Notes: generated from the sequence alone by a model not told the origin. Numbered from the stretch's first letter, positions 1-8,896 are shown. The stretch is 13,255 bases of DNA from a bacterium UBA6115 (GCA_002428405.1 DIWD01000072.1:1-13255), one strand, 5' to 3'. A program made the numbers and translations.

Positions 1-2285
1 GTGAAGGCATTTCGGATATATTCCGGCAGTTCCGCGACATCCTTTTTATTCTCCATCGGCAGCACAAGCTCCTTCATTTTGGCGCGGTAGGCCGCCAGCA
101 TCTTTTCCTTGACCCCGCCGATGGGCAATACACGGCCTCCTAAAGTGATTTCCCCCGTCATTGCCAGATCCTGGCGCACCTTGCGCCCGGATAGCGCGGA
201 CACCATTGCCACAGTCATGGTGACGCCCGCGGAAGGGCCATCCTTGGGCACTGCGCCTTCGGGAACGTGGATGTGGATGTCCTGTTTCTGGTGGAAATCC
301 TCAGGCAGATGATAATACCCGCTGCGCGCGCGGACCCAGGACAGTGCCGCCTGGCCGCTTTCCTTCATCACCTCACCCAGGTGCCCTGTCAGGGACAGCT
401 TCCCGGAGCCTGGCATCACGGCACACTCCACTTTGAGCATCTCGCCGCCGACCTCGGTGTAGGCAAGGCCGTTCACAACGCCAACCATCGGTTCCTTCTC
501 CGGCTGCTCGCGCAAAAAGCGTGGAGGACCCAGGTAATTCTCAATGGCATCTGGTTTTATGGTCACGGTTTTTATATTCCGGTCGAGCATCTCCACCGCG
601 GCTTTCCTGACGACTTTGGCCAGGGTGCGCGTGAGGGTGCGTACGCCCGCCTCACGGGTATATCCCTCAATCGCGGTTTTAATGGCAACGTCAGTCATCC
701 TGACGCTTCCGGCGGGAAGGCCGTTTTCCCTGATCTGGCGGCGCAGGAGGTGTTTCTTGGCAATCTGCAGCTTCTCTTCCTCAGTGTAGCTGGATACCTC
801 AATCACTTCCATCCGGTCCAGCAGCGCCGGCGGGATGGTTTCCCTGGTGTTGGCCGTGGTGACAAACAAGACGCGGGAAAGGTCAAAAGGTACGTCCAGG
901 TAATGGTCGCGGAAGGATACGTTCTGCTCGGAATCCAGCACCTCCAGCATGGCGCTTGCCGGATCGCCGCGGTAGTCGCTGCTCATCTTATCAATTTCAT
1001 CAAACAGGAAAACCGGATTCATCGTGCCCGCCCGCTTGATGCCGCTGATAATGTGCCCTGGAATCGCACCGATATAGGTGCGGCGGTGACCGTAAATCTC
1101 CGCCTCGTCCCGCACGCCGCCGAGGGAGAGCTTCACAAACTTGCGGTCCAGGGAACGCGCGATAGCCTGCACGATGGAGGTTTTGCCAACGCCCGGCGGG
1201 CCTACGAAGCAGAGTATGGGACCCTTGGGAACCACGTTTTCTTCTTTCGTCCTGCGCATGGAGAGGATCGCGAGGTATTCAATGATGCGCTCCTTGACCT
1301 TTTCCATGCCAAAATGATCCTCGTCCAGGATCTTCCGGGCACGGCCCAGGGACAGCTGGTCCCTTGAATACTTGCCCCAGGGCAGCTCAGCCAGCCAGTC
1401 AAGGTAGTTTTCCGATACTGTAGATTCCGGGCTGCCGGCCATCATGCGGGCGAGCTTGTCCAGTTCCTTGTCGGCTTTTTCACGGGCTTCAGGATTCAGC
1501 GGTATGGCGGCAAGCTTTTTACGCATCTCCTCCACATCGTCCTCGTCCCCTTCCCCCAGCTCGTCCTGAATGGCCTTCATCTGTTCGCGCAGGTAATATT
1601 CACGCTGCGACTTGTCCACCTGCATACGGATGCGAAGCTGCACCACCCTGTCGACATTGGCGTTGCGGATTTCACGCGTCAGCAGGACACAGAGCTGTTC
1701 CAGGCGGTCCTGGGTCTTCAGCCCCGCAAGCAGTTCATGCCTCTCCGCCTGATTGGTGAGCAGATTGGCCGCGATGACATCCACCAGCTCGTCAGGTTCA
1801 GTGATCCTCTTGATGGCGCGAAGCAGGTCTTCACTCACGCGGCTGCCGATTTCCGCATAACTGTCCAGACTTTCCTTTGCCAGGCGGATGAGCGCCTGGA
1901 TCTCCGGATTATCCTCCGCGTGGGAAAGTGATGGGATCAGCCTGATCTGGGCGATCCAGGCTTCCTCATCCTTGATAATTTTTTGCATCAGGGCGCGGCT
2001 CTCCCCCTCGATAAGCACGCGCAGGTTGTTGCCCGGCAGGTGCAGGACCTGTTTGACCCGTGCAATGGTACCGGCCTGGTTGAGGTCGGCCAGTTCGGGT
2101 TCCTCTTTTTCCTCGTTTTTCTGGGCTATGAGGAAAAGCCGCTGGTCCAGCGCCATCGCGGCATTGACGGCCGCGACGCTCCTGCCGCGGCCCACATCGA
2201 TATGAAGCACGGTATGCGGGAAGACCAGCGTCCCGCGAAGCGGCAGGAAGGGCATTGTGATGATGGAAGAACCGCCTTTGGGCAT
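1..2285 (-). CDS. lon: ATP-dependent protease LonA (3' end cut off by the window)
   Basis: Cytosolic ATP-dependent serine protease that unfolds and degrades damaged and regulatory proteins. The frame is open from ATG 2285 to the window edge, 761 codons, so only the last few tens of residues are missing (LonA is usually 770-810). Domains in order: N-terminal substrate-binding LON domain (about 8-205, with PLRGTLVFP near 14-22), AAA+ module (Walker A GPPGVGKT near 362-369, Walker B FLFDEID near 424-430), and Lon protease domain with catalytic Ser685 in KDGPSAG and Lys726 in GGVKEK. Both halves of the Ser-Lys dyad are present. The start is set by AAGGAG five to six bases before the ATG. It lies 62 bases after clpX on the same strand, so it is probably the last gene of tig-clpP-clpX-lon. 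The N-domain and lack of membrane segments make it LonA rather than LonB. Confidence 0.97.
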   Translation of the reverse strand, partial: MPKGGSSIITMPFLPLRGTLVFPHTVLHIDVGRGRSVAAVNAAMALDQRLFLIAQKNEEKEEPELADLNQAGTIARVKQVLHLPGNNLRVLIEGESRALMQKIIKDEEAWIAQIRLIPSLSHAEDNPEIQALIRLAKESLDSYAEIGSRVSEDLLRAIKRITEPDELVDVIAANLLTNQAERHELLAGLKTQDRLEQLCVLLTREIRNANVDRVVQLRIRMQVDKSQREYYLREQMKAIQDELGEGDEDDVEEMRKKLAAIPLNPEAREKADKELDKLARMMAGSPESTVSENYLDWLAELPWGKYSRDQLSLGRARKILDEDHFGMEKVKERIIEYLAILSMRRTKEENVVPKGPILCFVGPPGVGKTSIVQAIARSLDRKFVKLSLGGVRDEAEIYGHRRTYIGAIPGHIISGIKRAGTMNPVFLFDEIDKMSSDYRGDPASAMLEVLDSEQNVSFRDHYLDVPFDLSRVLFVTTANTRETIPPALLDRMEVIEVSSYTEEEKLQIAKKHLLRRQIRENGLPAGSVRMTDVAIKTAIEGYTREAGVRTLTRTLAKVVRKAAVEMLDRNIKTVTIKPDAIENYLGPPRFLREQPEKEPMVGVVNGLAYTEVGGEMLKVECAVMPGSGKLSLTGHLGEVMKESGQAALSWVRARSGYYHLPEDFHQKQDIHIHVPEGAVPKDGPSAGVTMTVAMVSALSGRKVRQDLAMTGEITLGGRVLPIGGVKEKMLAAYRAKMKELVLPMENKKDVAELPEYIRNAF

Positions 2286-2314
2286 CTTGTCTCCTTGTAT
2301 ATCGCCAATTCCAG

Positions 2315-2320
2315 ATTATA
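2315..2320 (-). promoter_or_regulatory. Possible -10 box of an internal lon promoter
   Basis: A perfect TATAAT lies on the minus strand in the 62-base clpX-lon gap, about 30 bases before the lon ATG. No good -35 hexamer is found at 16-18 bases upstream, and no TGn extension precedes it. It is a weak candidate for a secondary promoter giving lon expression independent of clpX. It may be chance in AT-rich spacer. Confidence 0.22.
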
Positions 2321-2347
2321 TGGAAAAAGACCCGGTAAATGAATGGT

Positions 2348-3658
2348 TCAGGACGCGTCGCTGCGCAGGGGCTCCGCCTTGGGAATAGCCTTGCGTGACG
2401 CCGCCGGCAGCTGTTTTGGTTTTTTATGAATAAGCGGCTTGGCGCCTTGCACCACTGTTTCTTTAGTGACAACACAGGATACGACATCCGGCGAACCGGG
2501 CAGCTCAAACATGGTGTCCATCAGGACATTCTCTAAAAGTGCCCGCAAGCCGCGCGCGCCTGTTTTGCGCGATACTGCCAGATGAGCGATGGCGCGGAGC
2601 GCGTCCTCTTCAAACTCCAGCTTTGCGTTATCCAGCTCAAACAGGTACTGGTACTGCTTGATCAGGGCGTTTTTCGGCTCCGTGAGGATGCGGACAAGCG
2701 CCTCTTCATCCAGCGTATCCAGCGGCAGCATGACAGGAAGGCGGCCAACCAGTTCCGGGATGATGCCATACTTGACCAGGTCTTCAGGCCTCATCTGGGA
2801 AAGCAGCCTGCTGACCCGCTCCTCTTCCTTGTCCTCTGTCTTGGCGCCGAATCCCAGCGCCCTGCTCCCCATGCGGCTGGCGATGATGTTTTCCAGCCCG
2901 TCAAAAGCGCCGCCGCAGATGAAGAGAATATTGGTCGTGTCAATGGGAATGGTCTCCTGCTGGGGATGCTTGCGCCCGCCCTGGGGCGGCACGTTCGCGA
3001 CCGTTCCCTCCAGGATTTTCAGCAATGCCTGCTGCACGCCTTCGCCTGAAACGTCGCGGGTAATGGAGACGTTCTCGCTTTTCCTGGAAATCTTGTCCAC
3101 CTCATCCAGGTAGATGATGCCCTGCTGCGCGGCCGCGACATTCCCGCCCGCTGACTGAATCAGGCGCAGAAGGATGTTCTCAACATCCTCCCCCACATAG
3201 CCGGCCTCGGTGAGTGAGGTGGCATCAGCGATGGCGAAGGGCACCTTCAGGATGCGCGCAAGGGTCTGCGCCAGGTAGGTCTTGCCCGTCCCAGTCTGTC
3301 CGACAAGCAGGATGTTGGACTTTTGCAGTTCAACCTCGCTCTTACTGCGCTGGTTGGAACGGATGCGCTTATAATGGTTGTATACCGCGACACACAAGGC
3401 GCGCTTGACGCGTTCCTGGCCGATCACGTACTCATCCAGCGTCTTCTTGATTTCCTGGGGCGCCATCAATCTGGGCGCAGTTGACGACGCTCCATCCTTC
3501 TTGGTGCGGTTTTCCCCGATAACCTCTCCGCAGAGTGCGACGCACTCATCACAAATATATGCGCTGGGCCCCGCGATGAGCTGCTGCACCTCGTTCTGGT
3601 TCTTACCGCAAAAACTGCAGCGCGGCGGCTTGCGCGTGTCACTCTGTTCCCTGGCCAT
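2348..3658 (-). CDS. clpX: ATP-dependent Clp protease ATP-binding subunit ClpX
   Basis: Hexameric AAA+ unfoldase that recognises tagged proteins and threads them into ClpP. The protein has 436 aa, a normal length. Visible elements: N-terminal zinc-binding domain with Cys14, Cys17, Cys36 and Cys39; Walker A GQTGTGKT (120-127); pore-loop GYVG (153-156); Walker [10 protein letters not shown] (181-189); RKH loop (229-231); the ClpP-docking IGF-type loop, here Leu-Gly-Phe (268-270); and sensor-2 GARGLR (367-372). A short Lys/Pro/Ala-rich tail follows residue 410. The ATG at 3658 is chosen because GGAG stands seven bases before it and family N-termini begin just before the zinc finger. The open frame continues 31 codons further upstream, but that part is clpP sequence in another frame. 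The start overlaps the clpP 3' end by 20 bases, indicating co-transcription and probably translational coupling. Confidence 0.97.
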   Translation of the reverse strand: MAREQSDTRKPPRCSFCGKNQNEVQQLIAGPSAYICDECVALCGEVIGENRTKKDGASSTAPRLMAPQEIKKTLDEYVIGQERVKRALCVAVYNHYKRIRSNQRSKSEVELQKSNILLVGQTGTGKTYLAQTLARILKVPFAIADATSLTEAGYVGEDVENILLRLIQSAGGNVAAAQQGIIYLDEVDKISRKSENVSITRDVSGEGVQQALLKILEGTVANVPPQGGRKHPQQETIPIDTTNILFICGGAFDGLENIIASRMGSRALGFGAKTEDKEEERVSRLLSQMRPEDLVKYGIIPELVGRLPVMLPLDTLDEEALVRILTEPKNALIKQYQYLFELDNAKLEFEEDALRAIAHLAVSRKTGARGLRALLENVLMDTMFELPGSPDVVSCVVTKETVVQGAKPLIHKKPKQLPAASRKAIPKAEPLRSDAS

Positions 3659-4259
3659 TGCTCTCCTCTGCTTTTCTGGGTTGATAGATTTCATCGATGA
3701 TCCCGTACTTCTTTGCGTCCTCGGCGGACATGAAAAAATCCCGCTCAACATCCGCGGCGATTCTTTCTTCAGACTGGCCGGTCATTTCCGCCATCATCCG
3801 GGTCATCTTCTTTTTTGTCTTCAGCAGCCATTCAGCCCTGATGGTCACATCTGTCGCGGGGCCTTCGGCGCCGCCGGAAGGCTGGTGAATCATGACCTCG
3901 GAATTGGGCAGCGCCATGCGCTTGCCTTTGGTGCCGGACATCAGAAGGAAAGCGCCCATGGATGCGGCCATGCCGATGCAGACCGTTCTCACAGGGGCCT
4001 TCACATACTGAATGGTATCAAATATCGCCATCCCGGCGGTAACAGAACCGCCCGGGCTGTTGATGTACAGGGAGATGTCCGCGTTGGGGTTGTCCATATC
4101 AAGGAACAGCAGCTGTGCGACCACTGTGTTGGCCAACCCGTCGGTCACGGGGCCTGAAAGGAACACGATGCGGTCTTTGAGAAGACGCGAATAGATATCA
4201 AAGGAACGCTCCGCGTTGCCGGAACGTTCGACTACGTAAGGGATCATGTATTCTCCCAT
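3639..4259 (-). CDS. clpP: ATP-dependent Clp protease proteolytic subunit ClpP
   Basis: Serine peptidase that forms the tetradecameric barrel degrading proteins delivered by ClpX. The protein has 206 aa, typical for the family. The catalytic triad is visible: Ser100 in GMAASMGAF, His125 in MIHQPSGG and Asp174 in ERDFFMS. The SPGGSVTAG strand/oxyanion region is at 68-76. The start at 4259 follows GGAGG by four bases. A second ATG four codons downstream (4247, beginning MIPYVVE) is possible and would give 202 aa, since ClpP often has a short processed propeptide. The upstream in-frame Lys/Arg-rich extension belongs to the end of tig in another frame. It begins 13 bases after tig stops and runs into clpX, in the order tig-clpP-clpX. 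Confidence 0.97.
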   Translation of the reverse strand: MGEYMIPYVVERSGNAERSFDIYSRLLKDRIVFLSGPVTDGLANTVVAQLLFLDMDNPNADISLYINSPGGSVTAGMAIFDTIQYVKAPVRTVCIGMAASMGAFLLMSGTKGKRMALPNSEVMIHQPSGGAEGPATDVTIRAEWLLKTKKKMTRMMAEMTGQSEERIAADVERDFFMSAEDAKKYGIIDEIYQPRKAEESNGQGTE

Positions 4260-4272
4260 ATTTCCTCCAGAT

Positions 4273-5712
4273 TTACTCATCCGCTTGTTTCTCTGCTTTC
4301 TTTCTGGTCTTTTTGGCCGGCTTTTTCGTAGCCTTTTCCTCCACGGGCTCATCCGCGTTTTCCAGGGCTTCCTTTACCTGACTGATGACTTCCCCTGTGT
4401 CCACATCATCGTGTTCGCCTTCGTGAAGGGTTATTTCAGCCTGGCTCTTGATGAGATCAAGCACCTTGCGGTTGATGACGATGTCCCTGAAACCTTCCAG
4501 CTGGTTTTCGCTGAGGCCTTCCTTATATTTGGCAAGGTCGGCTTTCATGCTTTCCGCCTGCTTTGTGATTTCTGCGTTGATTTCATCCTCGGAGGGTTCA
4601 ATTCCTTCTTTTTTACCAATCGCTTCCAGAACAAGGTCTGTTTTGACATAATCCAGCGCGTCCTGCCGGAACTGCTCCCGCAAACCGTCTTCAGTGGTGT
4701 TGGTGTACTTCAGGTAGTCCTCCATCTTTAGCCCCTGATAAAGCATCCGCATGCGCATGTTGGCAATCAGCCTGTCTATCTGGCGGTTGACCATCGCATC
4801 CGGGATGTCGCAATCCGACGCGTCGACCGCCTGGCGGACCAGGCCGTCCTCCAGATGCACCTCAGCCTGTGAGTCGCGCTTTTCTTCCAGTTCGTGAAGA
4901 ACGGCTGTGCGGTATTCGGCATAGGTCTGGTATTCGGATACGTCCTGCGCGAAATCATCATTCAGCTCAGGCTTTACCTCCGCCATAACGGAATTGACAG
5001 TGACATCGAACTCCGCTTGCATGCCGGCGAGCTTTGCTTCATGATAATCTTCGGGAAAGGTGACGGTAATTGACTTCTTCTCACCGGTATTCATGCCGGC
5101 AAGCTGCTCCTCAAACCCCGGGATAAAGGAGCCGGAACCGAGCGTCAAATCATGGTTCTTCCCATCCCCGCCATCAAAAGGAACGCCGTTTACGCTTCCA
5201 GAATAATCGATATTGACAATATCGCCTGTCCCTGCCGGGCGGTCCTTGATCTCCTCCCGGGTTGTGACTTTTTCAACATCGCGGGAGATGCGAAGCTCGA
5301 TCTCCTCATCCGGAACCGGATGCAGGTGGCGCACACCCTTCAGGCCTTTATACTCACCCAGAGTCACTTCAGGCTTGACAAATACGGTGGCGCTGAATTT
5401 CAGCTCCTTGCCCGAACCGATCTGGTCCAGCTTCACGTCCGGCTGGTCGACCGGAAAAAGTTTCTCCTTCTCAACCGCCTCTTCATAAAGATCAGGGAAA
5501 ATCCGGTCAAATGCCTCGTCATAAAACACAGCCTCTCCGTACATGCTTTCAATCAGCTTGCGGGGGGCTTTCCCTTTTCTGAAGCCGGGGACGTTGATGC
5601 GGCCGCGCGTTTTCAGATATGCTTGCTGCATCGCAGTTTCAAATGTCTCCGCCGGGACAGTAAAATCGATCCGTGTCTGGTTTCCGCTGATCTTCTCTGT
5701 ACTGTAGTTCAT
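4273..5712 (-). CDS. tig: Trigger factor, ribosome-associated chaperone and peptidyl-prolyl isomerase
   Basis: Binds the ribosome near the exit tunnel and holds and folds nascent chains. The protein has 479 aa, somewhat longer than the usual 425-450. N-terminal ribosome-binding domain (about 1-115) carries the signature [10 protein letters not shown] at 43-52. The FKBP-type PPIase domain is at about 160-245 ([13 protein letters not shown], then [12 protein letters not shown]). The helical substrate-binding C-terminal domain runs about 250-430. The extra length is an acidic stretch followed by a Lys/Ala-rich tail (about 455-479). The start at 5712 is fixed by AGGAGG six bases upstream and by the family N-terminus; an in-frame ATG 38 codons earlier lies upstream of the likely promoter. 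First gene of the tig-clpP-clpX-lon cluster. Confidence 0.96.
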   Translation of the reverse strand: MNYSTEKISGNQTRIDFTVPAETFETAMQQAYLKTRGRINVPGFRKGKAPRKLIESMYGEAVFYDEAFDRIFPDLYEEAVEKEKLFPVDQPDVKLDQIGSGKELKFSATVFVKPEVTLGEYKGLKGVRHLHPVPDEEIELRISRDVEKVTTREEIKDRPAGTGDIVNIDYSGSVNGVPFDGGDGKNHDLTLGSGSFIPGFEEQLAGMNTGEKKSITVTFPEDYHEAKLAGMQAEFDVTVNSVMAEVKPELNDDFAQDVSEYQTYAEYRTAVLHELEEKRDSQAEVHLEDGLVRQAVDASDCDIPDAMVNRQIDRLIANMRMRMLYQGLKMEDYLKYTNTTEDGLREQFRQDALDYVKTDLVLEAIGKKEGIEPSEDEINAEITKQAESMKADLAKYKEGLSENQLEGFRDIVINRKVLDLIKSQAEITLHEGEHDDVDTGEVISQVKEALENADEPVEEKATKKPAKKTRKKAEKQADE

Positions 5713-5764
5713 GCTGTTCCTCCTGATGATAAAGCGTTTCCTGATTACAGAAGCGCCGCATGCT

Positions 5765-5793
5765 AAAATACCATTTTCGCCATGTAAATGCAA
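5765..5793 (-). promoter_or_regulatory. Likely sigma-A-type promoter of the tig-clpP-clpX-lon operon
   Basis: On the minus strand TTGCAT (5793-5788) is followed after exactly 17 bases by TATTTT (5770-5765), preceded by TGG as an extended -10 (TGnTATTTT). Transcription would begin near 5758, giving a leader of about 45 bases before the tig ATG. I saw no CIRCE element or CtsR direct repeat here, so heat-shock control by HrcA or CtsR is not supported by what I can see. Confidence 0.5.
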
Positions 5794-5907
5794 GCATTCA
5801 CTGTCATAAGGCCTTGCAAGGATCAAAAGACCGGCGCGAATGTCAAAGCATCCAACTATAAAATACCCGTTTGTTTGCCGGATGATTCATCACAGGAAAA
5901 GCATCCA

Positions 5908-5936
5908 GGCTCCCTCCTGTTATCTGCGGGGAAGCC
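5908..5936 (-). terminator. Weak hairpin after the ABC exporter operon
   Basis: Read on the minus strand, GGCTTCCC (5936-5929) can pair with GGGAGCC (5914-5908) with one bulged base and a loop of about 14 bases. It stands 25 bases after the stop codon of the ABC permease. There is no proper T-run behind it, so it may be a poor terminator or no terminator, and read-through into tig is possible. Confidence 0.22.
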
Positions 5937-5960
5937 AGCCAATGAAGATTGTATAATTGA

Positions 5961-6821
5961 CTATACCTTTTTTCTGGACAGTGACCAGAGGGAGAGCAGG
6001 GAGAACAGCACAGCGGAGGCCGCCAGCACCAGCAAGTGCTCCAGGGTCGTGATCGTATGGCTGCCCAGCTTGAGCGTGACGCCCATGGTTTCATTGAACG
6101 CCGACAGCACTTCTCCCGGCGCGCCGGCGAAGACGACTTTTGCGGGCTGTTCCATCAATGCCTGCCGGAACAGCGCCGCGGCTTGGGAGGTCGGAATGAA
6201 CTTGATGAGCGTCTGGACCGCCGGCGGCAGGACGCCAATGGGCATATAGATGCCCGTCAGAAAACCGATGAGCGTGCCGATCAGGGTGCTGGCAGTGCCA
6301 AAGGCATTGGAACTGTTGATGAAGGAAACGAGGAACAGAACGATGGCGGTGTTTGACAGCGAACTGATGACGATAAGTCCCGCTGTTTTGACCAGCGTCA
6401 GCATCTCCGGGAAAGCGCCGCCGCGCACGATGATATAAACGATGGCAAACACAGCCGTGACCAGGCTCATGATCAATCCGATGACAAAAGCGCCCAGGAT
6501 ATATCCCCCCGTCAGCCCTGTCCGGGTAATGGGCGATGAATAGAAATCCTTGTTGATTTTGCGCACCTTGTCATCCACCATGATCCCAAAGGCGCCCATG
6601 GTGGAGGTGACCGACACCACAGCCAGCAGGCCCGCCATGATCCAGTTGTCCATCAAGGCGCGCACGCCCGGCCTTCCCTGGAACATTTTTCCGCTGGCCC
6701 AGGCATCGCCCAGGAACAGCGCGTACAGCAGGATGATGATAAACACAGACAGGAGGGAAAAGAAGACGGAGGTTTTATCCCTGAAATAAACCCGCAGGTT
6801 CCGGATCAGCAAGGCGTTCAT
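5961..6821 (-). CDS. ABC-2 type exporter permease (DrrB-like)
   Basis: Integral membrane subunit of a two-gene ABC-2 exporter, paired with the ATPase encoded just upstream. The protein has 286 aa, normal for this family. About six hydrophobic segments are seen: 19-38, 60-82, 105-133, 143-168, 174-198 and 260-281. The N-terminal cytoplasmic stretch (RNLRVYFRDKTSVFFSL) is typical of ABC-2 permeases. A conserved-looking cytoplasmic loop follows TM2 (DDKVRKINKDFYSSPITR, 83-100). The ATG overlaps the ATPase stop codon by four bases (ATGA), indicating translational coupling. The family exports drugs, lipids, polysaccharides or antimicrobial peptides; nothing in the sequence fixes the substrate. Similarity to daunorubicin-type transporters is at family level only. 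Confidence 0.88.
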   Translation of the reverse strand: MNALLIRNLRVYFRDKTSVFFSLLSVFIIILLYALFLGDAWASGKMFQGRPGVRALMDNWIMAGLLAVVSVTSTMGAFGIMVDDKVRKINKDFYSSPITRTGLTGGYILGAFVIGLIMSLVTAVFAIVYIIVRGGAFPEMLTLVKTAGLIVISSLSNTAIVLFLVSFINSSNAFGTASTLIGTLIGFLTGIYMPIGVLPPAVQTLIKFIPTSQAAALFRQALMEQPAKVVFAGAPGEVLSAFNETMGVTLKLGSHTITTLEHLLVLAASAVLFSLLSLWSLSRKKV

Positions 6822-7732
6822 TCCCGAATCTCCTTTCCGGTGATCGCAAGAAAAACATCGTCCATGGTGCCCTTTGTAACCTCAAAGCCGGAAAGGTGCT
6901 CCCTGCACAGCTGGATAATCGGCAGGGCTTCCAAAGAGGAAGGGACGCTGAGCGTGAGGGTCTCCGCGGTCTGACGGAAAGGCAAGCCCTTCTGGTCCAG
7001 CAGTTCCCTGACTTTCATAATATCTGTGCAGACCAGGGTGAGTTGATCCGCAGTGTACTCCTCCTCAAGCCCGGAAGGGGTTCCCCGCGCAGCGATCTGC
7101 CCCTCGTCGATGATGATGACATAATCCGCGCCAGCGGCTTCCTCCATATAGTGGGTTGTCAAGAACAGCGTCATGCCGTTGTTGCGCTGCAGCTCCAATA
7201 CGGTGTCCCACACGCTCCTGCGGGTTTGGGGATCCAGGCCTGTGGTGGGTTCATCCAGGAAAAGGATGTCCGGCCTGTGAATGAGCGCGCGTGTGATATC
7301 ACAGCGCCGCCTCTGCCCGCCGGAGAGCTTACCGTAGGGGCGCTTGAGGATGCCGGTCACGCCTGCGGCATTTGCGGCGGAGTCCACCGCGTCTTTCAGC
7401 TTCGCGCCATGAAGTCCGTACAGCCCGCCCCGCGCTTTCAGGTTCTCCTCGACTGTGAGTAGCGGATCCAGCAGCCCATCCTGGAACACCGCGCCAATTT
7501 TCTTGCGGATTTCCGCGTCATCCTTTCCCAGAGCAAGCGCGTCAACGGTTACCTGTCCCGCGTCGGGCTTGAGAAAAGTGCACAGCATGTCGATGATCGT
7601 GGATTTTCCTGCCCCATTGGGTCCCAGCAGAGCAAAAAGTTTTCCCTTCTCCACATAAAAGTCAACGCCTTTTACGGCTTCCACTTTGCCATATGACTTC
7701 TTCAGCCCATCGACCTGGATAATTTTTTGCAT
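6818..7732 (-). CDS. ABC-2 type exporter ATP-binding protein (DrrA-like)
   Basis: Cytoplasmic ATPase that powers the adjacent permease; 304 aa. All ABC motifs are intact: Walker A GPNGAGKST (37-45), Q-loop Gln84, signature LSGGQ (136-140), Walker B ILFLDE (156-161), D-loop near 164-167 (GLDP) and H-loop His194. A C-terminal domain of about 85 residues (220-304) resembles the extension found in DrrA/NatA-type exporters. The start at 7732 has GGAGG about seven bases upstream. A strong promoter lies 43-71 bases before the ATG. The gene is followed without a gap by the permease, making a two-gene exporter operon. It lies 280 bases downstream of the heliorhodopsin on the same strand, but a hairpin and a separate promoter come between them. 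Confidence 0.92.
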   Translation of the reverse strand: MQKIIQVDGLKKSYGKVEAVKGVDFYVEKGKLFALLGPNGAGKSTIIDMLCTFLKPDAGQVTVDALALGKDDAEIRKKIGAVFQDGLLDPLLTVEENLKARGGLYGLHGAKLKDAVDSAANAAGVTGILKRPYGKLSGGQRRRCDITRALIHRPDILFLDEPTTGLDPQTRRSVWDTVLELQRNNGMTLFLTTHYMEEAAGADYVIIIDEGQIAARGTPSGLEEEYTADQLTLVCTDIMKVRELLDQKGLPFRQTAETLTLSVPSSLEALPIIQLCREHLSGFEVTKGTMDDVFLAITGKEIRE

Positions 7733-7774
7733 CCTGTTTCCTCCGAAAAGTGAAAAAGCAGCGGAATCAAGTGA

Positions 7775-7803
7775 ATATTACACACGGGATAATCCGGTGT
7801 CAA
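7775..7803 (-). promoter_or_regulatory. Promoter of the DrrAB-like ABC exporter operon
   Basis: A perfect -35 TTGACA (7803-7798) stands 17 bases before TAATAT (7780-7775) on the minus strand. Transcription would start near 7768, with a leader of about 35 bases. The spacer contains GGGATAAT (plus-strand 7786-7793), which recurs at 7868-7875 upstream, a possible operator arrangement. Confidence 0.6.
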
Positions 7804-7931
7804 ATAAATTCAGGCCATTCAGCACGATTCTTCATAGTTTTTCGTTTGTATATTTCCCCTATTCCCAGGGATAATTCACGCGAAGTAACAGCCCGCATTG
7901 TTTTTACTGCCCTGCATGCACAGAGATAGAT

Positions 7932-7948
7932 AAAAAAGCCGGGCTTTT
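7932..7948 (-). terminator. Likely terminator of the heliorhodopsin gene
   Basis: On the minus strand AAAAGC-CCG-GCTTTT runs into a T-rich tract (TTTTTT). It lies about 65 bases after the heliorhodopsin stop codon. The stem is short (six pairs, two of them G-C), so efficiency may be modest. The mirror sequence also gives a short T-run on the plus strand, but no plus-strand gene precedes it. Confidence 0.42.
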
Positions 7949-8011
7949 CAAAAGAAACGCCAGGCCAATCCCTTTTAGTAACAGGGTGATATTCAGCTGA
8001 ACGGCATTAAA

Positions 8012-8797
8012 TCAGACCGGTTGCATTGCTCCGGCAAAAGCCAGCCAGGCCAGCACGCTCTTTGCAACCAGGCTGAGGATGATGTATCCCCGCTCTCCAT
8101 AGAGGTAATCGCTCCATTTGCCGACCTTTTTATACTGCAAGACCATGTTGATCGGAAAGAGGTTGAAAAAGAAGAAGTAGGAACCGAAGATGGCATACAC
8201 GAACCACGGCACCCGCGATAGGTCGGAGTTGCCAAACGCATACAGGAACACCACGACCCAGGGCACCAATCCGGCAAATGTCCCGAAGACAAAGGCGGTC
8301 CAGCTTGTCTTTTCCCTTCCCTGGTTCAGTTTTTCCATCAGCAGGCCGAAGAGGTTCATCGAAGCGTTCAGCGCGAACAGAAGGATCAGCGCGCCGATGT
8401 CATACATACCCAGCAGCATGGCAATGAGCACGATCATAACGGAGGAGCTCAGCGCATACTCATACCAACGGAACGGGTTGATGTGGTTTTCCAGCCCCCG
8501 GTTATATACTGCGTTGGCACCCGGGGCTGAGATGATGAAGTGCGCGATGGCTGAAAGGAAAAGGAAGGCTGAGACGCACAGCGCAAAAGGCACGTTCCAA
8601 ACCAGCCTGGTATCCGTGACCAGGCGCATGGCGGCGGCGTCAAATCGGAGGAAGTTGGACTGCATGGGCAGGCGGAACGCGTTGAACTTATCCACGCTCA
8701 GGAAAAGGAAGACCATCAGGCCGCCCTGGATCAGGTGCAGTCCGCCCATGAAAAGGTTGAACCTGCGCAAAGAGGGAAAACTCGTTTTCTTCTCCAT
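8012..8797 (-). CDS. Heliorhodopsin (retinal-binding seven-helix membrane protein)
   Basis: Light-absorbing membrane protein of the heliorhodopsin family, which lies in the membrane with its N-terminus inside, the reverse of type-1 rhodopsins. The protein has 261 aa with seven hydrophobic segments (about 11-35, 68-90, 110-130, 134-155, 166-188, 197-222, 236-257). TM3 holds FRWYEYALSSSVMIVLIA with the expected counterion Glu113. TM7 holds SLVAKSVLAW with the expected retinal Schiff-base Lys246. His21 in TM1 and His86 in TM2 match the family's conserved histidines. Spacing from His86 to Glu113 (27) and from Glu113 to Lys246 (133) agrees with what I recall of the founding member 48C12 (His80, Glu107, Lys241). 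The TM1-TM2 loop appears about eight residues longer. The ATG at 8797 is chosen because AGGGGTGA precedes it; a GTG at 8848 would add 17 residues without a clear binding site. It appears monocistronic. No retinal-making gene is nearby, so the function is unknown. Confidence 0.93.
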   Translation of the reverse strand: MEKKTSFPSLRRFNLFMGGLHLIQGGLMVFLFLSVDKFNAFRLPMQSNFLRFDAAAMRLVTDTRLVWNVPFALCVSAFLFLSAIAHFIISAPGANAVYNRGLENHINPFRWYEYALSSSVMIVLIAMLLGMYDIGALILLFALNASMNLFGLLMEKLNQGREKTSWTAFVFGTFAGLVPWVVVFLYAFGNSDLSRVPWFVYAIFGSYFFFFNLFPINMVLQYKKVGKWSDYLYGERGYIILSLVAKSVLAWLAFAGAMQPV

Positions 8798-8896
8798 GGT
8801 TGTCACCCCTGTTCTGCCGCGATGGGCTTGATTTGAGTGAATTGGCACTAAGGTTGTCCAGGAAAGGACCGTGTCGTGCGGATGGGAAAGAAAAAA

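Noticed and set aside
267..1367. Plus-strand open frame of 366 codons
   Set aside because: It lies wholly antisense to lon, whose protein is clearly recognisable with its AAA+ motifs; the plus-strand translation has no family resemblance and no ribosome binding site that I can see.
3378..4157. Plus-strand open frame of 259 codons across the clpX/clpP junction
   Set aside because: Antisense to two well-defined genes; no family features.
5713..5960. CIRCE (HrcA) or CtsR operator before tig
   Set aside because: Looked for TTAGCACTC-type inverted repeats and GGTCAAA-type direct repeats by eye and found none.
7913..7920. TGCATGCA 8-bp palindrome
   Set aside because: Short, isolated, not placed at a promoter; probably chance.
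8012..8797. Type-1 (proton or ion pump) rhodopsin as an alternative identity
   Set aside because: The TM3 and TM7 motifs match heliorhodopsin; the pump-type carboxylate triplet in TM3 and the TM7 Asp-x-x-x-Lys pattern are absent.
8190..8831. Plus-strand open frame of 213 codons
   Set aside because: Antisense to the heliorhodopsin and without recognisable protein features.
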